Shown here in pieces: positions 1 to 10,645 of a stretch of 64,000 bases of DNA (position 1 is the first letter of the stretch; every line of letters starts with the position of its first letter). Source of the DNA: Branchipolynoe longqiensis (taxonomy: Eukaryota; Annelida; Polychaeta; Phyllodocida; Polynoidae); assembly GCA_030323885.1 (NCBI GenBank), contig CM059189.1, positions 49,077,691 to 49,141,690 on the forward strand. Reading direction: 5' to 3'. Under the pieces are notes generated by a model. It was not told the DNA's origin. It worked only from the letters and a program-made list of their open reading frames with translations, and made no database searches. The translations under genes and the position numbers were made by a program.

Positions 1-655
1 TCAGTGCAATAAGCACCATGCGGTTAGCGGTAACTCACTATGTGCAGGTCAGTGCAATATGCACCACGCGGTTAGCAGGAACTCACTACGTGCAGCTCAG
101 TGCAATAAGCACCACATGGTTAGCTGTAACTCACTATGTGCAGGTCAGTGCAATAAGCACCACGCGGTTAGCGGTAACTCACTATGTGAAGGTCAGTGCA
201 ATAAGCACCACGTGGTTAGCTGTAACTCACTATGTGCAGCTCAGTGCAATAAGCACCACGCGGTTAGCGGTAACTCACTACGTGCAGCTCAGTGCAATAA
301 GCACCACGCGGTTAGCGGTAACTCACTACGTGCAGCTCAGTGCAATAAGCACCATGCGGTTAGCGGTAACTCACTATGTGCAGGTCAGTGCAATATGCAC
401 CACGCGGTTAGCAGTAACTCACTACGTGCAGCTCAGTGCAATAAGCACCACGCGGTTAGCGGTAACTCACTACGTGCAGCTCAGTGCAATAAGCACCACG
501 CGGTTAGCGGTAACTCACTATGTGCAGGTCAGTGCAATAAGCACCACGCGGTTAGTGTTAACTCACTACGTGAAGGTCAGTGCAATAAGCACCACGCGGT
601 TAGCGGTAACTCACTATGTGCAGGTCAGTGCAATAAGCACCACGCGGTTAGCAGC
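1..655. repeat. 48-bp minisatellite, about 13.6 copies
   Basis: A 48-bp unit beginning TCAGTGCAATAAGCACCA is repeated from the window edge to about 655, so the array probably extends outside the window. Units differ by a few substitutions (for example CACTACGTGCAGC against CACTATGTGCAGG). Because 48 is divisible by three, two plus-strand frames stay open throughout; I read these as artefacts, not a protein. Confidence 0.95.
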
Positions 656-672
656 TCAGCCATAGCATTTGC

Positions 673-984
673 GTTGTTGGAGTTTTACATCCTGGCAACA
701 TCTAAGGTCATATCAGGACGAGTACCGACTTTTGACAGTGCACACTTATGGTGACTTTATTGATCTGGCCCACTGGGAAATCAGGCCGCCGACACCATGA
801 CCTCATATCCCACAGCCATATTATCCTGATACTGTACTAACCAGTCCTTGTCATATCCTATTAATGCTGAGCGCCAGGTTAGGTAGTATCAATTTGTGCG
901 TCATTGATTTGACTCGGCTGGGACTTGAACTCCTGACCTTCCGCACAGCAAGCCTGCACTCTACCGATTGGGCCCCCGCGCCCT
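673..984 (-). mobile_element. tRNA-derived SINE (family 1, head A), near full length
   Basis: Read on the minus strand, it has a tRNA-like head (an A-box-like part with GGTAGAGTGCAGGC and a B-box-like GAGTTCAAGTCCC) ending in GAGTCAAA. A body of roughly 230 bp follows, with the landmarks AATGACGCACAAATTGATAC, CAAGGACTGGTTAG, CCCAGTGGG and CACTGTCAAAAGTCGGTA. The tail is GTTGCCAGGATGTAAAACTCCAACAAC. At least 18 more or less truncated copies of this body occur in the window. Confidence 0.85.
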
Positions 985-1352
985 GTCTCAGCTACAGGAT
1001 GCAGCGCTACGAGTGTAGACTGTCAAAGTTGACATGCACAGCATAATCAGATAATCCTGTTGTGATTTATTCACCTGCAAAACATGCTGGTGTTTCCTGT
1101 TGATTTTGGTCTTCGAGACACAGAGACTTTGATGAAAAGCTTCTACGGTAACACTTTATGTGATGATTAAGTAATTTCTGTTTTGTGTTTGCAGGTGAGT
1201 TACCCTTCAATGCTGCGCGGACTGTTGCGTAATTAGACAGCGTCCCGGTAGGTGGCCTGGTCCGGAAACATGGCTGTTGGCAGCAAGCACTGGTAACTAA
1301 TTGACTGCAGGCTGCATCTGTACGGCGCAGACGACATTGTTGTCACGCTTCA
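985..1352. other. unclassified stretch
   Basis: I see no gene, array or recognised element here. A short match to a tRNA-like T-arm precedes it as part of the neighbouring SINE. Confidence 0.5.
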
Positions 1353-1496
1353 CCGCCCCGCCCCGCCCCGCCCCGCCCCGCCCCGCCCCGCCCCGCCCCG
1401 CCCCGCCCCGCCCCGCCCCGCCCCGCCCCGCCCCGCCCCGCCCCGCCCCGCCCCGCCCCGCCCCGCCCCCCGCCCCCGCCCGCCCCGCCCGCCCCG
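1353..1496. repeat. (CCCCG)n pentanucleotide array
   Basis: About 25-30 near-perfect CCCCG units run from roughly 1353, degrading to CCCGCC after 1468. The minus strand is a regular series of G4 runs separated by single C, a strong G-quadruplex candidate. The open frames coding for PAPPRPAPP-type and GGAGRGGAG-type strings are products of this array. A G12 tract follows at about 1505-1514. Confidence 0.95.
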
Positions 1497-1529
1497 GTAC
1501 ACAGGGGGGGGGGGGCGGGCGGGGCCCTG

Positions 1530-1697
1530 CTGACACTGAGCCAACCCTTCCTTGCCCTATCCCATCAATGCTGAGCTCCAGGCGGGGAAGTGACAAGTAC
1601 CTATTTTGTAAGTCATTGGTTTGACTCGACCGGGAACCGAACTCCCAATCTCCCGCCCGGGAGGCCTGCGCTCTACCAATTCGGGCACCATGCCTGT
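1530..1697 (-). mobile_element. SINE family 1 (head A), 3'-truncated
   Basis: On the minus strand this has the tRNA-like head, the GAGTCAAACCAATGACTTACA block and the body to ACTGAGCCAAC, then stops next to the G-rich tract. The 3' body and tail are missing. Confidence 0.8.
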
Positions 1698-1707
1698 CTG
1701 TTGATAA

Positions 1708-2532
1708 AGCCTAGGTCACACCTACCCGGATCAGGGGCCGGATGAGCCCCGGACCGTGATCCGGCGTGGTCCGTGGCCTTCCGGCGTGATCCGTGGCTCA
1801 TCTGTGGCTGGTCCTTGGTGATCCTGGGTGATCCTTGGTGCGGCCTCATACAGGGTCTGCCCCGGATGTTTTAAAATGTTCAAAACATCCAGGGTGATCT
1901 GTGGAATATGGCAATCCGGGGTTAACCGACATCAGCATGTGTGATCTGTGCCTCATTGATTTTTGCCTCGCCATCACACTTACCCGGATGAGCCCCGGAT
2001 GAGCCCCGGACCGCCCCCAGACTGCCCCCGGACTGGGCCGGACCGGCCCCAGACGAGGCCAGACCACCCCGGGACTGCCCCGGACCACCCCCGGACTCTC
2101 CCGGATCACCCCCGGACTATCCCGGATCACCCCCAGTCTTACGGAGGCAGTCCGGGAGTGGTCCGTGGCTAGGCCGGGGGTACTCCTGGATGGTCTGGGT
2201 CAAACCGTGGCTCAAAATGACCCTGCACCGCCCCCGGACAGGCCCGGTCCACCCCCGAAATACCCGGACCACCCCCGGACCACCCCCGGATCAGGCCGGA
2301 TCAGGCCGGATTGAGCCCGGATCGCAAAATCTCTTGGATGTTTTAAACGTTTTAAAACATCCGGGGCTGACTCCGGACGGCGCCGGACGAGCCACAGATC
2401 AGGCCGGATCAGGGGGTGTCGGCACGGACGAGCCATGGACGAGCCACGGATCACCCCGGATCGCCCCGGACCACTTCGGATGGCAGTCCGGGGCTCGTCC
2501 GGCCCCTGATCCGGGTATGTGTGACTGGGGCT
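1708..2532. mobile_element. Inverted-repeat DNA element 1 (MITE-like), 825 bp
   Basis: The left end AGCCTAGGTCACACCTACCC and the complement of the right end AGCCCCAGTCACACATACCC match. The similarity continues inward for roughly 190 bp on each side, through CGGATCAGGGGCCGG and GAGCCCCGGAC. The interior is a mosaic of CCGGATCA, CCGGACC and CCGTGGCTC words on both strands, so nearly the whole element can fold back. Subterminal palindromes occur symmetrically at about 1865-1891 and 2336-2362 (12-bp arms in the second). Flanks are TAA on the left and TTA on the right. There is no transposase, so it is non-autonomous. Proline-rich open frames inside are repeat read-through. Confidence 0.85.
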
Positions 2533-2726
2533 TTAGTAAGCCTTGAATTCGGCCTTGTTAAATGAACATTGTATTTGCATCAGAAATGCTAAGGGCACCC
2601 ATTTGAGCGATCAATTTGTCTATTGCCGTCTTTAAAAAAATGATTTACTGTGTTTTGTTTATAGATTAAGGTAAATGTGTTTGAATTAGTCCATTGGAAT
2701 TAGTGGCAATTACATATCTTGTTATC

Positions 2727-2985
2727 AGACGCAGTGGCCGAGTCGATAGAGCGCAGGCCTCCCGTGCAATTCAATTCCCGGTCGAGTCAAACCGATGACT
2801 TACAAAAGTGATACTTCTCACTTCGAAGCCTGGTGCTCGGCAATAATAGGATAGGGCAAAGACTGCTTAGCTGGGCGTCATGATAATGTGACTGAGTTGG
2901 ATATCTGGTCACGGTGCTGGCAGGCTGATTTCCCAGTGGGGCAGCACCATAAAGTCACCATGAGAGCTGCTTGTAGGGAGACATT
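2727..2985 (+). mobile_element. SINE family 1 (head A), 3'-truncated
   Basis: The tRNA-like head is GCAGTGGCCGAGTCGATAGA onwards, followed by the GGTCGAGTCAAACCGATGAC block and the body to CACCATAAAGTCACCATGAG. The tail is replaced by unrelated sequence. Confidence 0.85.
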
Positions 2986-3654
2986 GCAACGTCTGCTGAT
3001 TGAGCCACTGGACTATGCTATAGACACCTAGGGTGTCAGAGTTTTGGCGTGCTTGCCAAAACTAATTTGACATGTTTATACTTCAAATATCTCAAAAGTT
3101 TGCCATTTACATAAACGTTACTTCAAACTAATGTAGGGTAGATTATAACAATCAATTCAATATATTTTTCTCAGAAAAATGACAGAAACTCAAAACCATC
3201 GGATGCTGCAACTTTAATAAGTTTTGTAATTAGGGTGAGGACTCCCTGAGATGACACCAGGGCTTGCCATCAGTATCTGTATGTAGATGTTGCCGAGTAC
3301 CAATGTTCACAGCGAAGAAATGATTTTGCACAAAATTCCTAGCAAAGCGCACAGCGTCTTGATACTATTGTCGTCACAAAATTACCTGCATTTATTCTTG
3401 AAACCAGATCAGTTGCTAGACGACTAAGGAGGCTTGCCTACACTCATGTGGATGATATGTTTGGGCTATTTCGGTTGTAGGTACGGCGATTTGTTGGTGC
3501 GACGCCGCCTGGGGACCGGGCGGCGCACTAAATAATTCACCGTAAACTGACGGAGTGCATGTGACTGCGGTCCCACGGTGGGTGCTACCTGTAATGGATG
3601 CAGTTTCAGATAACCTGTCCCCTGGCAATGCAGTAACTGGTGAAATAATCCACT
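2986..3654. other. unclassified stretch
   Basis: AT-rich sequence with no recognised element. The last 100 bp or so resemble a diverged unit of the array that follows. Short minus-strand frames at 3416-3669 have no recognisable domain. Confidence 0.5.
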
Positions 3655-4178
3655 CATGTAGCTGCTCAAATAAGGAATGCGCCCCAGCAGTCGTTAAAAT
3701 AATCCGCCCCTGTAGCTAGCAAATTAGCGTACCCTGTAAATGGTGACAAAGTCCACCCATGTAACTGCTCAAATAAGGAACGCACCCCAGCAGTCGTTAA
3801 AATAATCTGCCCCTGTAGCTAGCAAATTAGCATACCCTGTAAATGGTAAAGTAACGTATCCATGTAACTGCTCAAATAAGGAATGCGCCACAACAGTCGG
3901 TAAAATAATGCGCCCCTTGCAGCTAGTAAATTAGCATACCCTGTAAATGGTGAAGTAACCTATCCATGTAACTGCTCAAATAAGGAACACGCCCCAACAA
4001 TCGGTAAAATAATGCGCCCCTGCAGTCGGCACATTAGCGCACCCTGTAAATGGTAAGGTAACCTATCCATGTAACTGCTCAAATAAGGAACGCGCCCCAG
4101 CAGTCGGTAAAATAATCCGCCCCTGCAGCTAGCAAATTATCGCACCCTGTAAATGGTAAAGTAACCTATCCATGTAAC
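3655..4178. repeat. ~103-bp satellite, about 5 copies
   Basis: The unit begins ATGTAACTGCTCAAATAAGG and continues with CGCCCCAGCAGTCGGTAAAA, CTAGCAAATTAGC and ACCCTGTAAATGG. Copies are about 90% alike. Confidence 0.9.
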
Positions 4179-4180
4179 CC

Positions 4181-4297
4181 AGGCTAGGTAGCGAAAGTAC
4201 CAATTTGATAAAACATCGGTTTGACTCGGCTGGGATTCGAACTTCCAACCTTCCGCACGAGAGGCCTGCGCTCTACCGATTCAGCCACCGCCCCCGG
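4181..4297 (-). mobile_element. SINE family 1 (head A), 5' fragment only
   Basis: On the minus strand, the tRNA-like head (GGTGGCTGAATCGGTAGAGC) and the first 50 bp of the body are present. The copy abuts the last unit of the 103-bp array. Confidence 0.8.
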
Positions 4298-4546
4298 TGC
4301 ATAGTGAAAGTAGGCCACTGGGGTGTTGAATCAGCTGGGTACTGATGATGATAAAAATAATAACGACGATAAAAAGAGGAATAGCAGCAAAACAACCAAC
4401 GCACTCCACATTTGTAACGAACAGCCGATATGTTAGCAAGTGGTGACTTTAAATCGACTGAGGTGGCCGTCACCTGACCTTTCACCTCAGGACATTCTGT
4501 GCAATTAACATGCTCTTTACAACACAAAATACTCCATTATTTATCT

Positions 4547-5172
4547 TCATTATCACTCGGTGGGTGGAGGGGGGCGCCTAGTCCCTATGCTCACTCACGG
4601 TTCTCAATCACTCGGGGGGGGGGGGGGGAGCGGGGCGCATAGTCCCTAGACTCACTCACGGTTCTCAATCACTCCGGGGGTGCATAGTACCTATACTCAC
4701 TCACGGTTCTCAATCACTCGGCGGGTGCCTAGTCCCTATACTCGCTCACGGTTCTCAATCACTCAGGGGGGAGGGGGGGGGGGGGGGTGCCTAGTACCTA
4801 TACTCGCTCACGGTTCTCAATCACTCGGGGGGGGGTGCCTAATACCTATACTCGCTCACGGTTCTCAATCACTTGGGGGGAGGAGGCGCCTAGTACCTAT
4901 ACTCACTCACGGTTCTCAATCACTTGGGGGGGGCGCCTAGTACCTATACTCGCTCACAGTTCTCAATCACTCAGGGGAGGGGCTCCTAGTACCTATACTC
5001 GCTCACGGTTCTCAATCACCTGGGGGGGGGAGGGGGCACCTAGTACCTATACTCACTCATGGTTCTCAATCACTCGGGGGGGGGGGCGCCTAGTACCCAT
5101 ACTCATTCACGGTTCTCAATCACTCAGGGGGGGGGAGGGGCTAGTACCTATATTCGCTCACGGTTCTCAACA
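4547..5172. repeat. ~57-bp minisatellite with variable G-runs, about 11 copies
   Basis: The constant part is CTATACTCGCTCACGGTTCT followed by CAATCACTC. Each unit then has a run of 4-13 G and CGCCTAGTAC. Unit length varies mostly with the G-run. The G-runs all lie on the plus strand and could form intermolecular or multi-unit G-quadruplexes. Open frames over it are read-through. Confidence 0.92.
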
Positions 5173-5246
5173 GTGCAGTTTAATTAATTGCATGTCTTAG
5201 TTTACGGTTGTAGTATTTGAACACGAGCTTGATGACCTATATTATT

Positions 5247-5556
5247 GGGGAGAGGGACCTGAGAAGGTCTCGGTCATCCTATCGATCCTGCTCAGTGGAC
5301 CCATTTGCTGTTTGGGCTATTTTCCATTCCAACCAGTGGTCCACAACTGGTTCATCAAAGGCTGTGCTATGTGCTGTCCTGTCTGTGGGAAAGTGCAGAT
5401 ATAAAAGACCCTTTGCTGCTTATCCGAAAGAGTAGCCTCTGTGGCAGTAGCAGGGTTCCCCCCAAAGAAATATGTCAGAATGACCAGATGTTTGACATCC
5501 AATAGCCGATGATAAAAATCAATGTGCTCTAGAGGTGTCGTTTAAATAAAACAAGC
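5247..5556 (+). mobile_element. SINE family 2 copy with target-site duplication
   Basis: The body has the landmarks CCATTTGCTGTTTGGGCTAT, TTCCAACCAGTGGTCCAC, TGTGCTGTCCTGTCTGTGGG, ATATAAAAGACCC and CCAAAGAAATATGTCAGAAT, and ends TTTAAATAAAACAAGC. Flanking 17-bp direct repeats at 5230-5246 and 5557-5573 (TGATGACCTATWTTATT, one mismatch) look like the target duplication. The 5' tRNA-like part is degenerate. Confidence 0.85.
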
Positions 5557-5573
5557 TGATGACCTATTTTATT

Positions 5574-6002
5574 AGTAAAGACGTGCCACTGCCTACAGCC
5601 CAGGGCTAGATTGACCCTGGTATCACTTGTGATCACAACACCGACCAATCAGCGCCCAGTTGGCTGCCAACGATAGCTAGGCGGTGTGGGCGCCTGCTGC
5701 ACGGCAGGAGCCGTCTCTCCCCTGATGTGTTAATTTGGCTTTGAATGCAATAATTAGGCTGAGTTAAACTGGTTGTATACCAGCTGTAGGCCATTCATCT
5801 TTGACACAAAAAAGGGTCTTATTACCACCCCGAGTATATATATGTGGTATAATCTATTATACGAATATAAATGGGTGGAGGGTTAATTGTATTTTAATAT
5901 TACTTATATTATATATTTGTTTTTACATAATTTCAAATGTGATAATATTATTAGATGATTAATTGATTTGATGGATTCAGTCTGCAATATTAAACATAGT
6001 TA
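5574..6002. other. unclassified stretch
   Basis: Includes about 150 bp of GC-richer sequence and a long AT-rich part. No gene or repeat is recognised. Confidence 0.5.
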
Positions 6003-6079
6003 TTGTTTGTTGTTGTTTTACGTCCTTGCAACATCTAATGTCATATCAGGACTGGCACTGACTTCTGACAGTACGCACG
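6003..6079 (-). mobile_element. SINE family 1, 3' tail fragment
   Basis: It matches the last ~75 bp of family 1 (TGATATGACATTAGATGTTG on the minus strand, then CAAGGACGTAAAAC). Confidence 0.75.
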
Positions 6080-6251
6080 CATCCCGAATAAGAATTTGTC
6101 TTATGATTTCACTCAAGAACATGGATAGACTGGTGCTGCCCCCTGCTGAGTTCTGATGTCAAATTCCCAATGGTTTTGCAGTATCTGACCAATGTAAGAT
6201 TTCTGCTGCCTAGTTTCCGGTCGCTAAGCAACAGTTGGCTGATGTCAGACT

Positions 6252-6254
<3 letters not shown>

Positions 6255-6312
<58 letters not shown>
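6255..6312. repeat. (TA)n microsatellite
   Basis: About 29 uninterrupted TA units. Confidence 0.98.
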
Positions 6313-6316
<4 letters not shown>

Positions 6317-6475
6317 ATTTATTTGACGAATTCCGACGTCGGGGCAACGTTGCTCTGCGGACTGGGACATATGTGGGCAATTGATAGCAGAAAAGAAAGT
6401 ACTGTCGTTGTCTGCACTCACCTCTCAGGTAAGGAGCTACATAGACAGGGAAGCGTAGGCTGTTGACATCAGGGA

Positions 6476-6547
6476 GCCTAGGTGGTCTAATGGTTAGTAC
6501 ACTGGCCCAGAATGCCAGAGATGTGGGTTCGATTCCTGCTCTAGGCG
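6476..6547 (+). other. tRNA-like sequence, probably a SINE head
   Basis: This 72-nt stretch folds as a cloverleaf. The acceptor arm GCCTAGG pairs with CTCTAGGC and the anticodon stem CTGGC pairs with GCCAG. The T-arm loop is TTCGATT, and the D-arm region TGGTCTAATGGTTAG is of A-box type. The anticodon loop would be CCAGAAT, with C instead of U at position 33. I therefore doubt a functional tRNA and favour a tRNA-derived SINE head. No long variable arm is present although the nominal anticodon would be AGA. Confidence 0.6.
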
Positions 6548-6629
6548 CAATATTCTCAGCCATCACCCCCACGACAGTGCTAAGTAATAGTAGTGCTTGT
6601 CTACAAAGGACAACTCTATCCTAGCAGAT

Positions 6630-6761
6630 GTCCTGTCATCAGATGACAGGTAGGACAATAAGGACTGTCATCAGATGACAGGTAGGACAATAAGGACTGT
6701 CATCAGATGACAGGTAGGACAATAAGGACTGTCATCAGATGACAGGTAGGACAATAAGGAT
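6630..6761. repeat. 32-bp tandem repeat, 4 copies, each with a palindrome
   Basis: The unit is CTGTCATCAGATGACAGGTA GGACAATAAGGA. Every unit holds CTGTCATC-A-GATGACAG, a perfect 8-bp inverted repeat around one base. Confidence 0.95.
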
Positions 6762-6984
6762 TGCCCGGTTGCCCTGGGCACCTAGTTTACTTGGTCAGGC
6801 AGGTGAAGTTCTTGGTGACCTGCTCGAACAGGCAAGTCGTTATTTTTCTGATCTGCAGTAGCAGATTTCAGTTTCAATTGGCTGACTTGGGCTTGGCCAA
6901 CTAGTTTTGCCACTCGGGCAAATTGACAATTAGGTCACTTGCAAGTGGGGAAAAAAGTGAACAAAAAGAAAGTGAACTATCTTA

Positions 6985-7283
6985 CTAGGCTACTGGGGGT
7001 GTAGGCTGCTGGAGGTGTAGGCTGCTGGAGGTGTAGGCTACTGGAGGTGAAGGCTCATGGAGGTGTAGGCTGCTGGAGGTGTAGCCTGCTGGAGGTGTAG
7101 CCTGCTGGAGGTGTAGCCTGCTGGAGGTGTAGCCTGCTGGAGGTTTAGGCTGCTGGAGGTGTAGCCTGCTGGAGATGTAGGTTGCTGGAGGTGTAGGCTG
7201 TGGGAGGTGTAGCCTGCTGGAGATGTAGGCTGCTGGAGGTGTAGGCTGCTGGAGGTGTAGGCTGCTGGAGGTGTAGCCTGCTG
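6985..7283. repeat. 16-bp minisatellite, about 18 copies
   Basis: The unit is GGAGGTGTAGSCTGCT with GGC/GCC alternation. Confidence 0.95.
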
Positions 7284-7458
7284 TGTTGATTCACACCCAC
7301 TGTCCTATCTGGGCTTTTAGCCGACCTGGCACAGACAGTCTGAAACCGAACACCAGGGGCACCTACCTGGCCAGCAGACTGCGCGATCTGCGATCTACTG
7401 CACAAGCAACTGGCACCTGGCATGCTGTTCTCGTCAGATGACTGCTGCCGACGGGTCA

Positions 7459-7650
7459 TATAAGGATAGGTATTGACTTGTGACAGTGAATACTCATGGT
7501 GACTTTATAATGATGCCCCACTGGGAGACCAGACCACCAGCACCATGACCTGATATCCCACGCAATCACATTATCCTGACCTTGAGCTAACTGTCTTTGC
7601 CCTATCCTGAGCGCCTGGCTAGGATGTATCAATTTTTAAGTCATGCGGCC
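7459..7650 (-). mobile_element. SINE family 1, internal fragment
   Basis: The body matches from the TCACAAGTCAATACCTATCC region through ATTGATACAT on the minus strand. Both the tRNA head and the extreme tail are missing. Confidence 0.75.
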
Positions 7651-7906
7651 ATTTCGAGTTTGTGCCGCTGGCCCTTCAGACTGAAGCTGTCACCCAGCGT
7701 GTACCTTCAGCTTACACATCGGAGGGAGGTGGGAGGGGGGCGGACTCGGTGGATTTATACATGCAGTGGTGTTTTATTTGATGTAAAATGTTTACTATCT
7801 TTTGGTTATGTATGCAGATGTCAGAAAATCAATTTTGAATGAATTTATCTTAAATTGGAGGGAAAGTTGTATTTCTAGTACTCGCCGGTATGTCCCAGGA
7901 CAGGTG

Positions 7907-9062
7907 TCAGTCTGCAGGAGGTGCAGCGTGCGACAGTGTCAGAAGGAGGTGCAGTGTTAGACAGTGTCAGCAGGAGGTGCAGTGTGAGACAGTGTCAGAA
8001 GGAGGTGCAGTGTGAGAGAGTGTCAGAAGGAGGTGCAGTGTGAGACAGTGTCAGCAGGAGGTGCAGTGTGAGAGAGTGTCAGAAGGAGGTGCAGTGTGAG
8101 ACAGTGTCAGCAGGAGGTGCAGTGTGAGATGGTCTAGGGAGGAGGTGCAGTGTGAGACAGTGTCAGAAGGAGATGCAGTGTGAGACAGTGTCCGCGGGAG
8201 GTGCAGTGTGAGAGAGTGTCAGAAGGAGGTGCAGTGTGAGAGAGTGTCAGAAGGAGGTGCAGTGTGAGACAGTGTCAGAAGGAAGTGCAGTGTGAGAGAG
8301 TGTCAGAAGGAGATGCAGTGTGAGACAGTGTCAGCAGGAGGTGCAGTCTGAGACAGTGTCAGAAGGAGGGGCAGCGGGAGACAGTGTCAGAAGGAGGTGC
8401 AGTGTGAGAGAGTGTCAGAAGGAGGTGCAGTGTGAGACAGTGTCAGAAGGAAGTGCAGTGTGAGAGAGTGTCAGAAGGAGATGCAGTGTGAGACAGTGTC
8501 AGCAGGAGGTGCAGTGTGAGAGAGTGTCAGAAGGAGGTGCAGTGTGAGAGAGTGTCAGAAGGAGGTGCAGTGTGAGACAGTGTCAGAAGGAAGTGCAGTG
8601 TGAGAGAGTGTCAGAAGGAGATGCAGTGTGAGACAGTGTCAGCAGGAGGTGCAGTCTGAGACAGTGTCAGAAGGAGGTGCAGTGTGAGAGAGTGTCAGAA
8701 GAAGGGGCAGTGTGAGACAGTGTCAGAAGGAGGTGCAGTGTGAGAGAGTGTCAGAAGGAGGGGCAGCGAGAGACAGTGTCAGAAGGAGGTGCAGTGTGAG
8801 AGAGTGTCAGAAGGAGGTGCAGTGTGAGACAGTGTCAGAAGGAGGTGCAGTGTGAGACAGTGTCAGAAGGAGGTGCAGTGTGAGACAGTGTCAGAAGGAG
8901 GTGCAGTGTGAGACAGTGTCAGCAGGAGGTGCAGTGTGAGAGAGTGTCAGAAGGAGGTGCAGTGTGAGACAGTGTCAGAAGGAGGGGCAGTGTGAGACAG
9001 TGTCAGAAGGAGGGGCAGTGTGAGATGGTGCAGGGAGGAGGGGCAATGTGAGACAGTGTCAG
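7907..9062. repeat. 28-bp minisatellite, subfamily A, about 41 copies
   Basis: The unit is GGAGGTGCAGTGTGAGACAG TGTCAGAA, with frequent ACAG/AGAG and AAGG/CAGG variants. A few units are of a second type (GATGGTCTAGGG). Confidence 0.95.
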
Positions 9063-10240
9063 AAAGAGGTGCAGTGTGAGGTGGTGTAGGGAGGAGGTGC
9101 AGTGTGAGATGGTGCAGGGAGGAGGGGCAATGTGAGACTGTGTAGGGAGGACGGGCAGTGTGAGGTGCTGTAGCGAGAAGGGGCAATGTGAGACCGTGAA
9201 GGTGGGAGGTGCAGTGTGAGATGGTGTAGGGAGGAGGTGCAGTGTGAGGTGGTGTAGGGAGGAGGGGCAGTGTGAGGTGGTGTAGGGAGGAGGGGGGAGT
9301 GTGAGGTGGTGTAGGGATGAAGGGCAGTGTGAGGTGGTGTAGGGAGGTGTAGGGAGTGTGAGGTGGTGTAGGGATGAAGGGCAGTGTGAGGTGGTGTAGG
9401 GAGGAGGTGCAGTGTGAGGTGTTGTAGGGATAAAGGGGCAGTGTGAGGTGGTGTAGGGAGGAGGTGCAGTGCGGGGTGGTGTAGGGATGAAGGGGCAGTG
9501 GGAGGTGGTGTAGGGATGAAGGTGCAGTGCGAGGTGGTGTAGGGATGAAGGGGCAGTGTGAGGTGGTGTAGGGAGGAGGTGCAGTGTGAGTTGGTGTAGG
9601 GATGAAGGGGCAGTGTGAGGTGGTGTAGGGAGGAGGTGCAGTGTGAGGTGGTGTAGGGATGAAGGGGCAGTGGGAGGTGGTGTAGGGATGAAGGGGCAGT
9701 GCGAGGTGGTGTAGGGAGGAGGGGCAGTGTGACACTGTATGGCTGGTTATAAGAGGCAGTGTGTGGTGGTGAGGGAGGAGGTGCAGTGTGAGGTGGTGTA
9801 GGGAGGAGGGGCAGTGTGAGGTGGTGTAGGGAGGGGGGAGTGTGAGGTGGTGTAGGGAGGAGGGGGGAGTGTGAGGTGGTGTAGGGATGAAAGGGCAGTG
9901 CGAGGTGGTGTAGGGAGGAGGGGCAGTGTGACACGGTATGGCTGGTTATAAGGGGCAGTGTGTGGTGGTGAGGGAGGAGGTGCAGTGTGAGGTGGTGTAG
10001 GGAGGAGGGGCAGTGTGAGGTGGTGAAGGGAGGAGGGGCAGTAGGAGGAGGTGTAGGGAGGAGGTGCAGTGTGAGGTGGTGTAGGGAGGAGGTGCAGTGT
10101 GAGGTGGTGTAGGGAGGAGGGGCAGTGTGAGGTGGTGTAGGGATGAAGTGCAGTGTGAGATGGTGTAGGGAGGAGGTGTAGTGTGAGATGGTGTAGGGAG
10201 GAGGTGCAGTGTGAGGTGGTGTAGGGAGGAGGGGCAGTGT
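9063..10240. repeat. 28-bp minisatellite, subfamily B, about 42 copies
   Basis: It shares the 16-bp core GGAGGTGCAGTGTGAG with subfamily A, but the other 12 bp are GTGGTGTAGGGA. An interrupting block TGACACGGTATGGCTGGTTA occurs near 9728, 9930 and 10239, so segments of several units have been duplicated together. Long minus-strand frames (histidine/proline/threonine-rich) are read-through. Confidence 0.95.
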
Positions 10241-10417
10241 GACACGGTATGGCTGGTTATAATGCAGATTGACACTCAGGTGCCCGTACATTGCTAACAT
10301 ATACCCCACAACACACGGCGTGCAGAGATCTGCTGGAGAACCCGCCCGCATGCATACAGCAGGCAAGTGACAGTTTGTTTGATTGTCTCTGGACTCTGTA
10401 TGGAACTCCGTCGACAC

Positions 10418-10645
10418 CTATGAAGGTGTCGGTCATACTATCAATCCTGCTCAGTGGACCCATTTGCAGTTTGGGCTATTTTCCGTTCCAGCCAGTGGTC
10501 CACTACTGGTTCATCAAAGGGTGTAGTATGTGCTGTCCTGTCTGTGGGAAAGTGCATATAAAAGATCTGTTGCTTGTTGGAAAGAGTAGCCAAAGAAATA
10601 TGTCAGAATGACCATATTATAAAATCACGAGAATGCTCTGCCGCT
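10418..10645 (+). mobile_element. SINE family 2, internal deletion near the 3' end
   Basis: It has GGTCATACTATCAATCCTGC, CCATTTGCAGTTTGGGCTAT, TGTGCTGTCCTGTCTGTGGG and CAGAATGACCATAT. The tail region is shortened (ATAAAATCACGAGAATGCTC). Confidence 0.8.

Noticed and set aside
18..754. Long plus-strand frames of 215 and 231 codons
   Set aside because: They are read-through of the 48-bp satellite, whose unit length is divisible by three; no domain and no non-repeat coding part.
6210..6572. Minus-strand frame containing RAGIEPTSLAFWASVLTIRP
   Set aside because: This is the usual spurious translation of a tRNA-like SINE head joined to a TA repeat.
8947..10417. Histidine/proline-rich minus-strand frames up to 452 codons
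   Set aside because: Translation of the 28-bp minisatellite; different frames are open because units cycle through all three frames.
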